Shown piece by piece: positions 48,573 to 58,277 of a stretch of DNA of 64,000 nt. The position numbers were made by a program, and so were the translations under genes. Every line of letters starts with the position of its first letter. The stretch's first letter is position 1. The stretch lies in NCBI GenBank assembly GCA_016192035.1, contig JACPUW010000033.1:1-64000 (forward strand), read 5' to 3'. The notes under the pieces were generated by a model that worked only from the letters and a program-made list of their open reading frames with translations, had not been told where the DNA came from and did not search any database. The DNA is from Bacteroidota bacterium (GTDB taxonomy: Bacteria; Bacteroidota; Bacteroidia; CAILMK01; JACPUW01).

Positions 48573-51074
48573 TTATGGGTCAACGTCCAGAATGAAATCG
48601 ACCCCCCGGTGCAGGTCAATATTCTTGAGCGTATCTATGGCCCAAGCTATGTATTCCTTGGCTTTTCGCACGGTAGAGGCATCATTGGGTAGCTTAATGA
48701 ATAATCCTTTGTTGTACTTGTTTTTAAGCCTTGGCGAATGTCCATACTCCGGCCCAAATACCATGCGCGAATCAAACCGCTTGGTCAATTCCGTAAAAAA
48801 ACTATCTGCCGTGCGGTTTACCCTTTCCATATCGGGGTGGCGCACCACCATGCGGATAAGCCTAACATAGGGCGGATAACTATACCGCTTGCGCTGCGCC
48901 AACTCTACCTGGTAAAAATTTGTTTGTTCGCCTGTGATTAAAATATTGTACAGATAGTGGTTAGGTTGATATGTTTGGATAAAAACTTCTCCTTGGCTTC
49001 CCTTACGTCCTGACCTACCGGCCACTTGTGTGAGCAATTGAAAGTTCCGTTCAGTAGCCCTAAAGTCAGGGTACTGCATTCCGGAATCGCCTGACAGCAC
49101 CCCCACCAATTTCACCTTGTCAAAGTCGAGTCCCTTGGAAACCATTTGGGTTCCCACGAGTATGTCAATTTCTCCATCTTCTACCTGCTGTATCAGGGTT
49201 TCCATGCTGTTTTTCTTTCGGGTAGTGTCCCAGTCCATTCGGGCTATCCGCCGATTAGGAAACATTTCGGCCAACTCGTCCTCAATGCGTTCGGTGCCCA
49301 TGCCTTTCATTTGCAACCCTGCCGTGCCACAGTGGGGGCATTTCTGTGGCCTGCCCATGCCAAACCCGCAGAAATGACAACTCATCGTGTCGTTGTACTT
49401 ATGGTAGGTGAGGGCTATGTCACAATTCTTGCAAAAAGGCACATGGCCACAAGTGGCACATTCCAGTTGAGGCGCATATCCCCTCCGGTTTTGATATAGG
49501 ATCACTTGGTGGCCCATTGTCAGGTGCCTTTCCATATGTTTCCGCAGCTCCCTGGTTATATTTCCTTGTACCGACTTGGTCTTTTGAGCTTCAGATAAGT
49601 CAATGGTTTTCAATGCCGGAAGTGCTATTTCGCCATGCCTTTGCTGCATGTGCACTAGGTGGTATTTGCCATTGGTAGCGTGTAGGTAGCTCTCTAGTGA
49701 TGGGGTTGCCGATCCTAAGATGATAGGAATGGACATGCTGTGGGCCAGGTATATGGCCACATCACGCGCGTGGTAGCGCGGGGCAGGATCCTGCTGTTTG
49801 AACGAAGCTTCGTGTTCTTCGTCCACTACTATGATTTTCAAATCACTAAATGGAAGAAAAACCGATGACCTTGCGCCCACTACCAGCACATAGCGGCCTT
49901 GCTGTATGCCACACCAGAGTTCATAGCGCTCATTGTTGCTGAGCCTGGAATGGTACACCGCTATGGCTCCCCCAAAATAACTCGCCAAACGTGCCAATAG
50001 CTGGGCCGTAAGCGCTATTTCAGGTACCAAGTATAGGGCCTGGCCCCCCTGGGCTATGGCCGATTTAATCAATTCCAGGTAAACCAATGTTTTGCCGCTC
50101 CCGGTTACCCCGTGTATCAGCACGGGTTTTCCGCCCTTGATTCCTATTGCGGCTTCTGCTACCGCCTTGGTTTGTTGCGGGGTAAGGGCATAAGGCTTGG
50201 TAGGGCTTTTGGGCAACTGCCAACGGTCAATGATGATGTCAATTTCTTCTACTATTTGTTTATCAACCAGTGCCTTGATTTGAGAGTTGCCGACATTGGC
50301 CCGTTCCATTACTTTTTTCTTTGGTACCGACTTACCCAATTTGGTCAAACTCATCATCACCGTGAGCAGGTCTGCCTGCCTAAGGGTGCTTTTCTTTGAT
50401 TCCAATATCTGTAAGGCAGCTTGTATGGTCTCAGGATCCCTAAACCGGGGACTTATTTGTAAGTGCTTTTCGACCTTAGGCTTATAGGGGTCGCACATCT
50501 CCTCCTTGATCATCACTATCCCTTTGAAATACAAATTTCTAACTATAGGCATGGCATTAGATACCTGCAATAGTTGTTGTAAACCGCTTAGGGATACATA
50601 GTGCTCTTTTTCAAGAACCGTCACCAGCAGGCTTTCCTGGTAGTTTAGATCAGCGGTAAATTCTTTATATACAGGATGTAAAGTGATATTGGTTTCGCTT
50701 TTTATTTTCATCACCGATGGAAGTGAGGCATCAAATACTTCACCCAAATGGCACATGTAGTACTGCGAAACCCAGTTCCAAAGGGATAGCTGCCAATGGG
50801 ATACCAAGGGTGTAAGGTCTTGTATCTCTGTGATGTATTTTATGTGGTATTGGCGTTTGGGTGGGGTGGTAGATACGCTTATTATCAGCCCCGTGTACAA
50901 GTGCCGTTTGCCAAAAGGAACTGTTACCCTTTTGCCTACCGAAGCCTGGGTGGCAAGGTTTCGCGGTATCCTGTACGTAAAACTCTGTGGTACAGCTATT
51001 GGTAGAAGTATTTCCGCAAAGGGCGATACATCGCCTGGGCTTTTATCCGTTTCAAGCAATTCGAGTTGCACCAT
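48573..51074 (-). CDS. priA: Primosomal helicase PriA
   Basis: An 833-residue helicase. It has an N-terminal DNA-binding part (EILLPIAVPQSFTYRIPRNL), Walker A in HGVTGSGKTLVYLELI, the DEEHE Walker B, the NRRGYAP motif, the zinc site with Cys pairs (CATCGHVPFCKNC, CHFCGFG, CPHCG), GTQMVSKGLDF and AGRSGRKGSQGEV. PriA restarts stalled replication forks. The length is typical. It stands just downstream (divergent) of rfbD with a 78-base gap. Confidence 0.97.
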   Translation of the reverse strand: MVQLELLETDKSPGDVSPFAEILLPIAVPQSFTYRIPRNLATQASVGKRVTVPFGKRHLYTGLIISVSTTPPKRQYHIKYITEIQDLTPLVSHWQLSLWNWVSQYYMCHLGEVFDASLPSVMKIKSETNITLHPVYKEFTADLNYQESLLVTVLEKEHYVSLSGLQQLLQVSNAMPIVRNLYFKGIVMIKEEMCDPYKPKVEKHLQISPRFRDPETIQAALQILESKKSTLRQADLLTVMMSLTKLGKSVPKKKVMERANVGNSQIKALVDKQIVEEIDIIIDRWQLPKSPTKPYALTPQQTKAVAEAAIGIKGGKPVLIHGVTGSGKTLVYLELIKSAIAQGGQALYLVPEIALTAQLLARLASYFGGAIAVYHSRLSNNERYELWCGIQQGRYVLVVGARSSVFLPFSDLKIIVVDEEHEASFKQQDPAPRYHARDVAIYLAHSMSIPIILGSATPSLESYLHATNGKYHLVHMQQRHGEIALPALKTIDLSEAQKTKSVQGNITRELRKHMERHLTMGHQVILYQNRRGYAPQLECATCGHVPFCKNCDIALTYHKYNDTMSCHFCGFGMGRPQKCPHCGTAGLQMKGMGTERIEDELAEMFPNRRIARMDWDTTRKKNSMETLIQQVEDGEIDILVGTQMVSKGLDFDKVKLVGVLSGDSGMQYPDFRATERNFQLLTQVAGRSGRKGSQGEVFIQTYQPNHYLYNILITGEQTNFYQVELAQRKRYSYPPYVRLIRMVVRHPDMERVNRTADSFFTELTKRFDSRMVFGPEYGHSPRLKNKYNKGLFIKLPNDASTVRKAKEYIAWAIDTLKNIDLHRGVDFILDVDP

Positions 51075-51152
51075 GCAAAGAACGCCAAGCCAAGCCGCAC
51101 CCCAATTAGGCCATTATGGATTATTCTTGCGGCCTGACTATTTAAACAATGT

Positions 51153-52031
51153 ATGACACGTGTACTGGTAACGGGCGCACAGGGCCAACTGGGCAGTGAG
51201 TTCATGGAAATATCGGGGACCAGGGCTATTGGGCATATAGTCAAGGGATATGGGCGTGAAGAACTGGACATAACCGACGCACATGCAGTGGAAACGGCCA
51301 TAGCAGACATGAAACCTCAATATGTAGTGAATTGCGCAGCATATACGGCCGTGGATAGGGCAGAAGAAGAACCAGAAGCAGCCTATGCCATCAACCACTT
51401 GGCCGTAGGTCATCTTGCCGATACCTGCACGCGACATGGGGCGGTCCTTGTCCATCTAAGTACCGACTATGTGTTTGGTGGTGAAAGCGATACGCCATAT
51501 GGCGCCACATCGCCCACCAGTCCGCAAGGGGTGTATGGCATGTCGAAATGGCGCGGGGAACTGGCCATACAAGAGGCCCAAGGTCAAGCCTTGATCATTC
51601 GGGCATCCTGGGTGTTTGGCCCTTATGGGCACAATTTTGTTAAAACCATGATTGCGCTGGGCAGGGAAAAGGAGCATATACGGGTAGTAGCCGATCAAAT
51701 AGGGCGGCCCACCTATACAGGGAGTTTGGCGGATGCCATTTGGCATATAATACATGCTGATTATAAGCCTAATGGTACAGAAATACAGCACTTTGCCAAC
51801 AAAGGGGAGTGTTCTTGGGCGCAATTTGCACAGACCATTATGTCGCTGGCTGGCTTAAACTGCCAGGTAACAGGGATTACTACAGCAGAATATCCCACCA
51901 AAGCCAAACGGCCGGCATACAGTGTGTTGGATACCCGTGCATGGGAACGGCAATTCCCCCAACTAAGGATACCCTCATGGCAAGAAGCCCTCCGGGATTG
52001 CCTCAAGCGGCTCGGTCAGTTAAGTTCATAG
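51153..52031 (+). CDS. rfbD: dTDP-4-dehydrorhamnose reductase
   Basis: A 292-residue SDR: NAD(P) motif VTGAQGQLGSEFM, VNCAAYTAVDRAEEEPEAAY, and the catalytic YGMSKWRGE. It makes dTDP-rhamnose for surface polysaccharides. The other rfb genes are not in the window, so it stands alone here. Its end overlaps a convergent gene by 16 bases. Confidence 0.92.
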   Translation: MTRVLVTGAQGQLGSEFMEISGTRAIGHIVKGYGREELDITDAHAVETAIADMKPQYVVNCAAYTAVDRAEEEPEAAYAINHLAVGHLADTCTRHGAVLVHLSTDYVFGGESDTPYGATSPTSPQGVYGMSKWRGELAIQEAQGQALIIRASWVFGPYGHNFVKTMIALGREKEHIRVVADQIGRPTYTGSLADAIWHIIHADYKPNGTEIQHFANKGECSWAQFAQTIMSLAGLNCQVTGITTAEYPTKAKRPAYSVLDTRAWERQFPQLRIPSWQEALRDCLKRLGQLSS

Positions 52032-52591
52032 GTTTTTCTTTGCCGTGTTACGGTTACCCTAAACTTCAAGATATTTTTCAACAACTCTTCCCGTTCATAT
52101 TGAGAGGGTTCGGCTAGCATGGAATACATCAATTTTGGATCTAGGTTGAGTTCCCTAAACATATCCATGAACGTGAGGTACCGGGGGTCAACCAGGCTTA
52201 CAGCATTGCAACTTTTTTCGAATAGGCCAATAATCTCGCGCTGGGTCACGGCACGATCCAGGTAATTGATCGGCATGACCTGGGCGTAGGGCAGGCCTTC
52301 CCTTTGGCGTTTGCTATACCCAGTTATCCTGAATAATTGGCTGCCAGCCACGTGTAGCCTCATAAAGCCCAGTTTGTGATTGATATGGGTCTTAAGGATC
52401 CTAGAAGCACATCCAAACACATGTGGGGATTCTCCCAGCCAAAAGGGTACCCCAACTTCCTGCTCAAGCAGATGGCACAATTCAATGTGACCAAACTGAT
52501 GATGATCCCTGATAATCACCACCGTTTCTTCACCTGGCAGCAAAAACTTGTTTGCCCTGACTACTTGAATGCTTTGGCTTAACTGATACAT
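52016..52591 (-). CDS. Hypothetical protein
   Basis: A 191-residue protein with no family that I recognise. It starts MYQLSQSIQVVRANKFLLPG, is soluble and contains ETVVIIRDHHQFGHIELCHL, PFWLGESPHVFGCASRIL and a C-terminal helix (EREELLKNILKFRVTVTR). The overlap with rfbD (16 bases, convergent) and the length are normal for a real gene. A four-helix or mixed fold is likely. No function is proposed. Confidence 0.6.
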   Translation of the reverse strand: MYQLSQSIQVVRANKFLLPGEETVVIIRDHHQFGHIELCHLLEQEVGVPFWLGESPHVFGCASRILKTHINHKLGFMRLHVAGSQLFRITGYSKRQREGLPYAQVMPINYLDRAVTQREIIGLFEKSCNAVSLVDPRYLTFMDMFRELNLDPKLMYSMLAEPSQYEREELLKNILKFRVTVTRQRKTYELN

Positions 52592-52728
52592 GGTAGTGCA
52601 CCTCCTTATTGGCCAGCAAAGAAGGCCATGCACCCAAATCTTAAACCAATACTTGGTCGAAATCTCAAAGAATGGCCATGACGGTCGGCTGGGATAGCGT
52701 TGGTGTCATGGCCATGTATTGGATTGGC

Positions 52729-53157
52729 TTATTGCCTCTTAAGCAAGTCCCTTATTTCCGTGAGCAATAACTCTTCCTTGCTTGGGCTGGGTTCGGGCGT
52801 AGGGGCGGCGGGCACTTCTTCCTCCCTTTTCTTCATCTTGTTAATAACCTTTATTACCATGAATATGGCAAAGGCAATGATGAGAAAGTCCACTGTGGCC
52901 TGAATGAAGTTGCCATAATTGAGGCTTACGGCCGCTTGTTCCACTTCACCGGTTGCGCTGAGTACGGCATCTTTTATTACCAGGCCCAGATCCCTAAAAT
53001 TAACCCCACCCAGGACCACGCCCAGCGGCGGCATGATCACATCATTCACCAATGAGGAAACGATTTTGCCAAAGGCGCCACCGATAATGACACCAATGGC
53101 CATGTCCATCACATTGCCACGCATGGCAAAGGCTTTGAATTCTTGAAACACACCCAT
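52729..53157 (-). CDS. mscL: Large-conductance mechanosensitive channel
   Basis: A 142-residue protein: [20 protein letters not shown] starts the first membrane helix, [12 protein letters not shown] follows, and the second helix is [20 protein letters not shown]; the cytoplasmic tail [14 protein letters not shown] forms the end helix. It opens under membrane tension in osmotic downshock. The length is typical. Confidence 0.96.
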   Translation of the reverse strand: MGVFQEFKAFAMRGNVMDMAIGVIIGGAFGKIVSSLVNDVIMPPLGVVLGGVNFRDLGLVIKDAVLSATGEVEQAAVSLNYGNFIQATVDFLIIAFAIFMVIKVINKMKKREEEVPAAPTPEPSPSKEELLLTEIRDLLKRQ

Positions 53158-53284
53158 AAAGACTTATAGTTAAGGTTAGGGGAACAAAAGAAAGCAAAAG
53201 ACATTATATACAATCATGGCCTGACCCATGGTCAGGGGCTTAATTTTGACCCACCATCACGTATTTTACACCAATTAGCGCACA

Positions 53285-54703
53285 ATGGATAAGTACAGAA
53301 CCCCAACCCTTAAGGAAAAAGCCCTATCAATCAACCTGGACGCCAAAATCTACGGTTCGTTTAGTGAGATAGGCGCCGGACAAGAGGTGGCGGCTAATTT
53401 CTTTCAGGCAGGTGGCGCATCAGGTACCATAGCGCACAGCACATCGGCCTATGACATGAAGATTTCCGACTCGCTCTACGGCGAAACCCGGCGGTATGTA
53501 TGCCAGGAGCGATTGGTCACCATGCTGGATATAGAGTTCAAGCACCTGGTGGAGAAATTGCCACATAGGGCTGAGGAGTCCAAGTTCTTCTCATTTGCCG
53601 ATACGGTAGAAACCATCAACTACCACAAGTCCAATCAAGGGCATGGATGGATGGGCATAAAGTTTCAGCTACGCCCCCAAGGGTCTGTGAATGAGGTGGT
53701 GCTACACGTAAAAATGCACGATAACGTAGCGCTCTTGCAGCAGCGTGCATTGGGCCGGCTCGGGGTTAACCTCATCTATGCTGCCTTTCACTACTACCAG
53801 AACCCAGAAAAGTTCTTGGCCTCACTGGTGGACGGAATTGATTCAGGACGTTTGGAAATTGACATGCTGCGTTTTGAGGGGCCAGATTTTGAATACATTG
53901 ACAATAGGTTGATGGCCTTGCAGCTGGTGAGGATGGGTTTTACGGAAGCCACCATTTTTGAACCTGATGGTAACGTGCAACAACCCACTGATGTGCTGTA
54001 CAAAAAAAATGTATTTGTGCAGCGCGGTAGGTTTAGGCCGGTTACACTGGTTAACCTTGACATGTTTAACAAAGGCCTGGAACTATTTAAGGCCGACCCT
54101 GAGGTGAACCCAGACAATATCCTTTGCTTATTTGAACTCACCCTCAAGGATTTGAAAGCCGGAGGCAATATTGATCCAAAGGATTTTCTCGATAGGATAG
54201 ATACCCTTCGCACATTGGGGCATAGGGTGCTTATATCCAATTATGTTAAGTACTACAAACTGGTTCAGTACATTTCTCAGGTAACCAAAGGATGTAAGGT
54301 GGGCGTAGTGCTTGGATATAAAAACATGGAAACCATTTTTGACGAGTCCTTCTATACCAACCTGCCGGGCGGCTTGCTTGAAGCATTCGGGACCGGATTT
54401 GGGGGTAAAGTCAAGCTTATGGTGTATCCTCAAATCAACCACATAAACGGTCAAATGGAAGTTGGCACCAAGATGCGGGTACCTGCCCACTTGGAAGGCC
54501 TGCTTACCTATTTCCTTGACAATAATAAAATTGTGGATATTGAAAATGCCGATGGCGAGGTGCTACATATCTTTTCTGACGACGTGCTCCATATGATCAA
54601 AACGGGCAAGAAGGGTTGGGAGGTGATGGTGCCTGCATCCGTAGCCCAGAGTATCAAGGAAAAGCAACTGTTCAATTATCCCGTAGGCGAAGTGTCAGTT
54701 TAG
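53285..54703 (+). CDS. Conserved Bacteroidota protein of unknown function
   Basis: A 472-residue protein starting MDKYRTPTLKEKALSINLDA and containing GAGQEVAANFFQAGGASGTI and YAAFHYYQNPEKFLASLVDG. It has no signal peptide, membrane segment or cofactor motif visible to me. Close relatives are, as far as I recall, often labelled TonB-dependent receptor or nicotinate-nucleotide adenylyltransferase; neither fits what is seen here, as there is no plug or barrel and no nucleotidyltransferase HxGH motif. I would leave it without a function. It is followed 14 bases on by the convergent hflX gene. Confidence 0.78.
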   Translation: MDKYRTPTLKEKALSINLDAKIYGSFSEIGAGQEVAANFFQAGGASGTIAHSTSAYDMKISDSLYGETRRYVCQERLVTMLDIEFKHLVEKLPHRAEESKFFSFADTVETINYHKSNQGHGWMGIKFQLRPQGSVNEVVLHVKMHDNVALLQQRALGRLGVNLIYAAFHYYQNPEKFLASLVDGIDSGRLEIDMLRFEGPDFEYIDNRLMALQLVRMGFTEATIFEPDGNVQQPTDVLYKKNVFVQRGRFRPVTLVNLDMFNKGLELFKADPEVNPDNILCLFELTLKDLKAGGNIDPKDFLDRIDTLRTLGHRVLISNYVKYYKLVQYISQVTKGCKVGVVLGYKNMETIFDESFYTNLPGGLLEAFGTGFGGKVKLMVYPQINHINGQMEVGTKMRVPAHLEGLLTYFLDNNKIVDIENADGEVLHIFSDDVLHMIKTGKKGWEVMVPASVAQSIKEKQLFNYPVGEVSV

Positions 54704-54717
54704 GGGCTTTTTTTGCC

Positions 54718-55860
54718 TTAGTAGGGATTTGCCCTATAAGGATACATCAGCTTGTACGCCTGTTTTATTTCTATGATTAGGGCCTTTTTTAGTTCATCCA
54801 TATGCTCTTTTTGGGCAGCTGATACAAACACCACCCTGGCGGCCTTGGGACCTAGGTACTGCTTTTTTATCCCCTTTACCATAGGGCCATACGCTACGGT
54901 ACCATCCTTGGCAAGTTTTTCCCTTAGCAGATCTATTTTGTTAAAAACCAATATGGTAGGTTTTCCCACAGCGCCTAGTTCGGCCAGTATGGAGTCAACC
55001 ACCAGGATATGTGCCTCCCAGGCATCATGTGCCATGTCAACCACGTGGACCAGTATATCGGCCTCGCGCACCTCATCAAGGGTAGATTTGAAAGACTCCA
55101 CCAGGTGGTGCGGCAATTTTCTTATAAATCCCACAGTGTCAGATAACAGAAAAGGAACCGTGTCCAGCACTACTTTTCTAACCGTGGTGTCAAGGGTGGC
55201 AAACAGCTTGTTTTCTGCAAGTATCTCGCTGTCGCTTAGTTGGTTCATTAGGGTTGACTTCCCTACATTGGTATAGCCCACCAGGGCCACACGTATTTTG
55301 TCGCTCCTTGACTTTCTCCTTGTTTCGTTTTGTTGGTCAATCTTTTGTAGCCTTGTTTTTAGCAGGGCTATATTGTTCCTCACTATCCTTCGGTCTGTTT
55401 CTATCTCCCTTTCCCCGGGCCCTCTCATGCCAATACCCCCTTTTTGGCGCGAAAGGTGGGTCCACATTTTGGTTAGCCGGGGAAGGGTGTACTCCAATTG
55501 TGCCAGCTCCACCTGGGCTTTGGCCTGGGCCGTTTGGGCCCTGCCGGCAAATATGTCCAGGATCAAATTGCTCCTGTCCAGTACCTTGATGGATTCCCCA
55601 AAAAACACCCCTAAGTTCTTGACCTGTGATGGGCTTAACTCATCGTCAAACACCAAAAGGTCTATTTCGTTGACAAGTGCAAACGATTGAATTTCTTCGA
55701 GTTTCCCTTTGCCCACGAAAGTTTTTGGGTGGGGTACGTCCAGCCTTTGCGTAAACCGCTTTACCGCTACGGCACCAGCGGTTTCCACCAAAAAAGCCAA
55801 TTCGTCCAGGTATTCACTTGAACGATATTCATTTTGGCTTGGGGTTATTAGCCCTATCAA
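54718..55860 (-). CDS. hflX: GTPase HflX
   Basis: A 380-residue GTPase. It has an N-terminal HflX domain (PHPKTFVGKGKLEEIQ, then LVFDDELSPSQVKNLG), the G-P-G-E linker (GGIGMRGPGEREIETDRR), and the GTPase with GYTNVGKSTLMNQL, DTVGFIRKLP and NKID. HflX splits stalled or heat-damaged 70S ribosomes. The length is normal. It is divergent from rsgA, another ribosome GTPase. Confidence 0.96.
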   Translation of the reverse strand: MIGLITPSQNEYRSSEYLDELAFLVETAGAVAVKRFTQRLDVPHPKTFVGKGKLEEIQSFALVNEIDLLVFDDELSPSQVKNLGVFFGESIKVLDRSNLILDIFAGRAQTAQAKAQVELAQLEYTLPRLTKMWTHLSRQKGGIGMRGPGEREIETDRRIVRNNIALLKTRLQKIDQQNETRRKSRSDKIRVALVGYTNVGKSTLMNQLSDSEILAENKLFATLDTTVRKVVLDTVPFLLSDTVGFIRKLPHHLVESFKSTLDEVREADILVHVVDMAHDAWEAHILVVDSILAELGAVGKPTILVFNKIDLLREKLAKDGTVAYGPMVKGIKKQYLGPKAARVVFVSAAQKEHMDELKKALIIEIKQAYKLMYPYRANPY

Positions 55861-55931
55861 TACGGCTTTTTCCAGGTACTATACTGCTGTTGGCGTGGCG
55901 TAATGTGGCGCAATTTAGCCCCTAATCCCGC

Positions 55932-55939
55932 TACTTTTG
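55932..55939 (+). promoter_or_regulatory. -7 box (TACTTTTG) of rsgA, 4 bases before the GTG
   Basis: A full TAnnTTTG match ending 4 bases before the GTG start at 55944, as in engB. Confidence 0.5.
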
Positions 55940-55943
55940 GGCG

Positions 55944-56891
55944 GTGAACGCGCTTGGCCTTGTCATTAAATCCACGGGTAGTTGGTACTCCGTGCGCCTG
56001 CCCGACGGTAGCCTGCGCGAATGCAGGCTTAAAGGCAGGATCAGGTTAGACGGGATCAAGTCAACCAACCCCGTGGTGGTGGGTGACACAGTGCACATTC
56101 AATTAGACAACAACACAATATCAGGCATTGCCCCGCGCCGGAATTTCCTTGTCCGCCGGTCAAACAACCTCTCTAAATACGCCCATGTCATTGCCGCCAA
56201 CATTGACTTGGCAATGCTTATAGTTTCTGAGAAAAATCCACGTACTTCATTAGGCTTTATTGACCGTTTTCTGCTCACATGCCAAGCCTATGGCATACAG
56301 GCTTGCTTGGTACTCAATAAGCTGGACCAATTGGACCAGGCTGAAATGGCCATAGCCAATGAAAGATTGTCCATTTATGAGCGGTTAGATTACCCCACCC
56401 TGCGGGTTTCGGCACTCACAGGCACCCACTTAGCTGAATTGAAAGGTATTCTAAATGGAAAGGTAAGCCTCATAAGCGGACATTCTGGCGTGGGCAAGAG
56501 CTCTTTGATCAATCGGTTAATCCCGCAGGCGGCACTCAGGGTAGGAGAGGTGTCGAAGGTGAATTACAAGGGCAAGCATACTACCACCTTTGCCGAGATG
56601 CTGTGCCTATCAGATGATAGTTATCTTATTGACACACCTGGAATTAAAGATTTTGGACTGGTGCATATGGATCGCCATGAGGTGTCACACTATTTTAAGG
56701 AGATGGCACCCCTCCTGGCCCAGTGCAAGTTTGGCAATTGCCTCCACTTGGAAGAACCAGGATGCGGCGTACTGCATGCCCTTGACAATGGCTTAATTGA
56801 TCCCCGCCGCTATAAATCGTATGTAGGGATAGTCATGGGCGACGAAGAAATCAACAATCCCGATTATCTCTGGCGCAAAACGCTTGATTGA
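55944..56891 (+). CDS. rsgA: Ribosome small-subunit GTPase RsgA
   Basis: A 315-residue circularly permuted GTPase: OB fold (SWYSVRLPDGSLRECRLKGR), then NKLD (G4) first, GHSGVGKSSLIN (G1), DTPGIKDFG (G3), and the zinc knuckle CKFGNCLHLEEPGCGV. RsgA acts in 30S maturation. The start is a GTG at 55944; its distance from the -7 box suggests a leaderless message. Confidence 0.96.
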   Translation: MNALGLVIKSTGSWYSVRLPDGSLRECRLKGRIRLDGIKSTNPVVVGDTVHIQLDNNTISGIAPRRNFLVRRSNNLSKYAHVIAANIDLAMLIVSEKNPRTSLGFIDRFLLTCQAYGIQACLVLNKLDQLDQAEMAIANERLSIYERLDYPTLRVSALTGTHLAELKGILNGKVSLISGHSGVGKSSLINRLIPQAALRVGEVSKVNYKGKHTTTFAEMLCLSDDSYLIDTPGIKDFGLVHMDRHEVSHYFKEMAPLLAQCKFGNCLHLEEPGCGVLHALDNGLIDPRRYKSYVGIVMGDEEINNPDYLWRKTLD

Positions 56892-56958
56892 GCCCAAACC
56901 AAAGGACGGGCAAAAACAAGGGTGAGGCCATTTCACGTGTGGAATGAATATTTGCCCC

Positions 56959-57411
56959 ATGCGCTGCGTGGTACAAAGGGTGACATGGGCAAAAGTGGAA
57001 GTGGAAGGAAGGGTAACCGGCGAAATAGGGCGCGGGTTATTGGTTTTTGTTGGTTTTGAAGCGCTTGACGGCCTTGACGACCAAACTTGGATGGTGAACA
57101 AGTTGCTCAACTTGCGCATTTTTCCCGATGCGGAAGGGGTGATGAACCTTTCTGTACAGGAAATAGGGGCCGATGTACTGGTGGTAAGCCAGTTTTCACT
57201 TATGGCAAGTACCAAAAAAGGACATAGGCCCTCTTACATCAAGGCCGATAAACCCAATACGGCCATGAAAAAGTACCATGATTTAGTGATAGCACTGGCC
57301 AAACAGAGTGGGAAAATGATAGAAACCGGCGAGTTTGGCGCCATGATGCAAGTAAGCCTGCTCAATGATGGGCCACTCACCATTGTCATTGACAGCAAGT
57401 CAAAAGAATAA
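56959..57411 (+). CDS. dtd: D-aminoacyl-tRNA deacylase
   Basis: A 150-residue protein: MRCVVQRVTWAKVEVEGRVT, VVSQFSLMASTKKGHRPSY and the later GPLTIVIDSKS. It removes D-amino acids from tRNA. The ATG at 56959 is preferred to one 15 bases earlier, because it matches the family start and follows a -7-like AATATTTG at 56947-56954 by 4 bases, the same spacing as engB and rsgA. It ends directly next to the convergent DUF2807 gene. Confidence 0.94.
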   Translation: MRCVVQRVTWAKVEVEGRVTGEIGRGLLVFVGFEALDGLDDQTWMVNKLLNLRIFPDAEGVMNLSVQEIGADVLVVSQFSLMASTKKGHRPSYIKADKPNTAMKKYHDLVIALAKQSGKMIETGEFGAMMQVSLLNDGPLTIVIDSKSKE

Positions 57412-58152
57412 TTATTCCAGCTTTTTAACGCTTCCCTTGCCGTTTATCAAGGTATCCAAATACGGATCTCCCAAGTAAAACACAGTGCCCTCCCCATTCA
57501 CCGTGGCATGGATGGTATCCATTTCGGGCAAATAGACATTTCCTGGGCCATTGAGCCAAATCCAGGCATGGGCGGGCGTGGCAGCACGCGCATCCACATC
57601 GCCCTGTCCGCCATGCCGAAGGATAAACTTGTCCATACTTGCCTCTACCTGTAAGCCCATGGTGCTGTGGTTGGTCATATCAAGTGCTCCAAATTGTCCA
57701 CGTACATGTCCGGTGGTATGCCCTTCCGTGCGGATTTGCAGGTGGCCGCTGGTATAAGTGTCAGAAATATCAAGGATGGATGAATCGGTAACCGATACAT
57801 ATTCAATATTTTCAGCACGGATTGTTATGTCAAAAATGTCATATTTAAAAATGCAATGTTCAAAATCAAGGCTTATGGAATCCATTGATTGATAAGTGCC
57901 TATGCGCGAGAGAAGGTTGCTGGGGCCTTTTACCACAAAAGCTGCTCCATCACCTGACAGGAGCTTAAGAGCTGTCTTGGGGAATAGAATAAACCGTGAT
58001 GGCTTGTCGTAATACGCATCATTGTAGGCAAAAAGCGTGTCACCTACCGGAAGTTTGCCCATGGGGCAGGGATTGTCGGGTTTGCCGTCACAGCTGCCAA
58101 GCCCAACGGCCGCCACAGACAGTACGCACATTACCAAAAGGTTTCTAATCAT
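57412..58152 (-). CDS. DUF2807-type lipoprotein
   Basis: A 246-residue lipoprotein (LLVMCVLSVAAVGLGSCDG). The mature part is a repetitive beta-helix-like domain with SSILDISDTYTSGHLQIRTE and NGPGNVYLPEMDTIHATVNG, as in DUF2807 (GIN) proteins, although the classical G-I-G-N turns are scarce. It is probably at the cell surface; role unknown. Its stop abuts that of dtd. Confidence 0.72.
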   Translation of the reverse strand: MIRNLLVMCVLSVAAVGLGSCDGKPDNPCPMGKLPVGDTLFAYNDAYYDKPSRFILFPKTALKLLSGDGAAFVVKGPSNLLSRIGTYQSMDSISLDFEHCIFKYDIFDITIRAENIEYVSVTDSSILDISDTYTSGHLQIRTEGHTTGHVRGQFGALDMTNHSTMGLQVEASMDKFILRHGGQGDVDARAATPAHAWIWLNGPGNVYLPEMDTIHATVNGEGTVFYLGDPYLDTLINGKGSVKKLE

Positions 58153-58277
58153 TATTGAAATAATAACGGGGCAATGTAGCAAACGGAAAGGCAATGTGCT
58201 GGGGGGAGCATGTGCTTAATTTGAAATGCCAAAGCCAACAAACTGCTACTACTTCGCGGGTACAACCGCACCCTACC

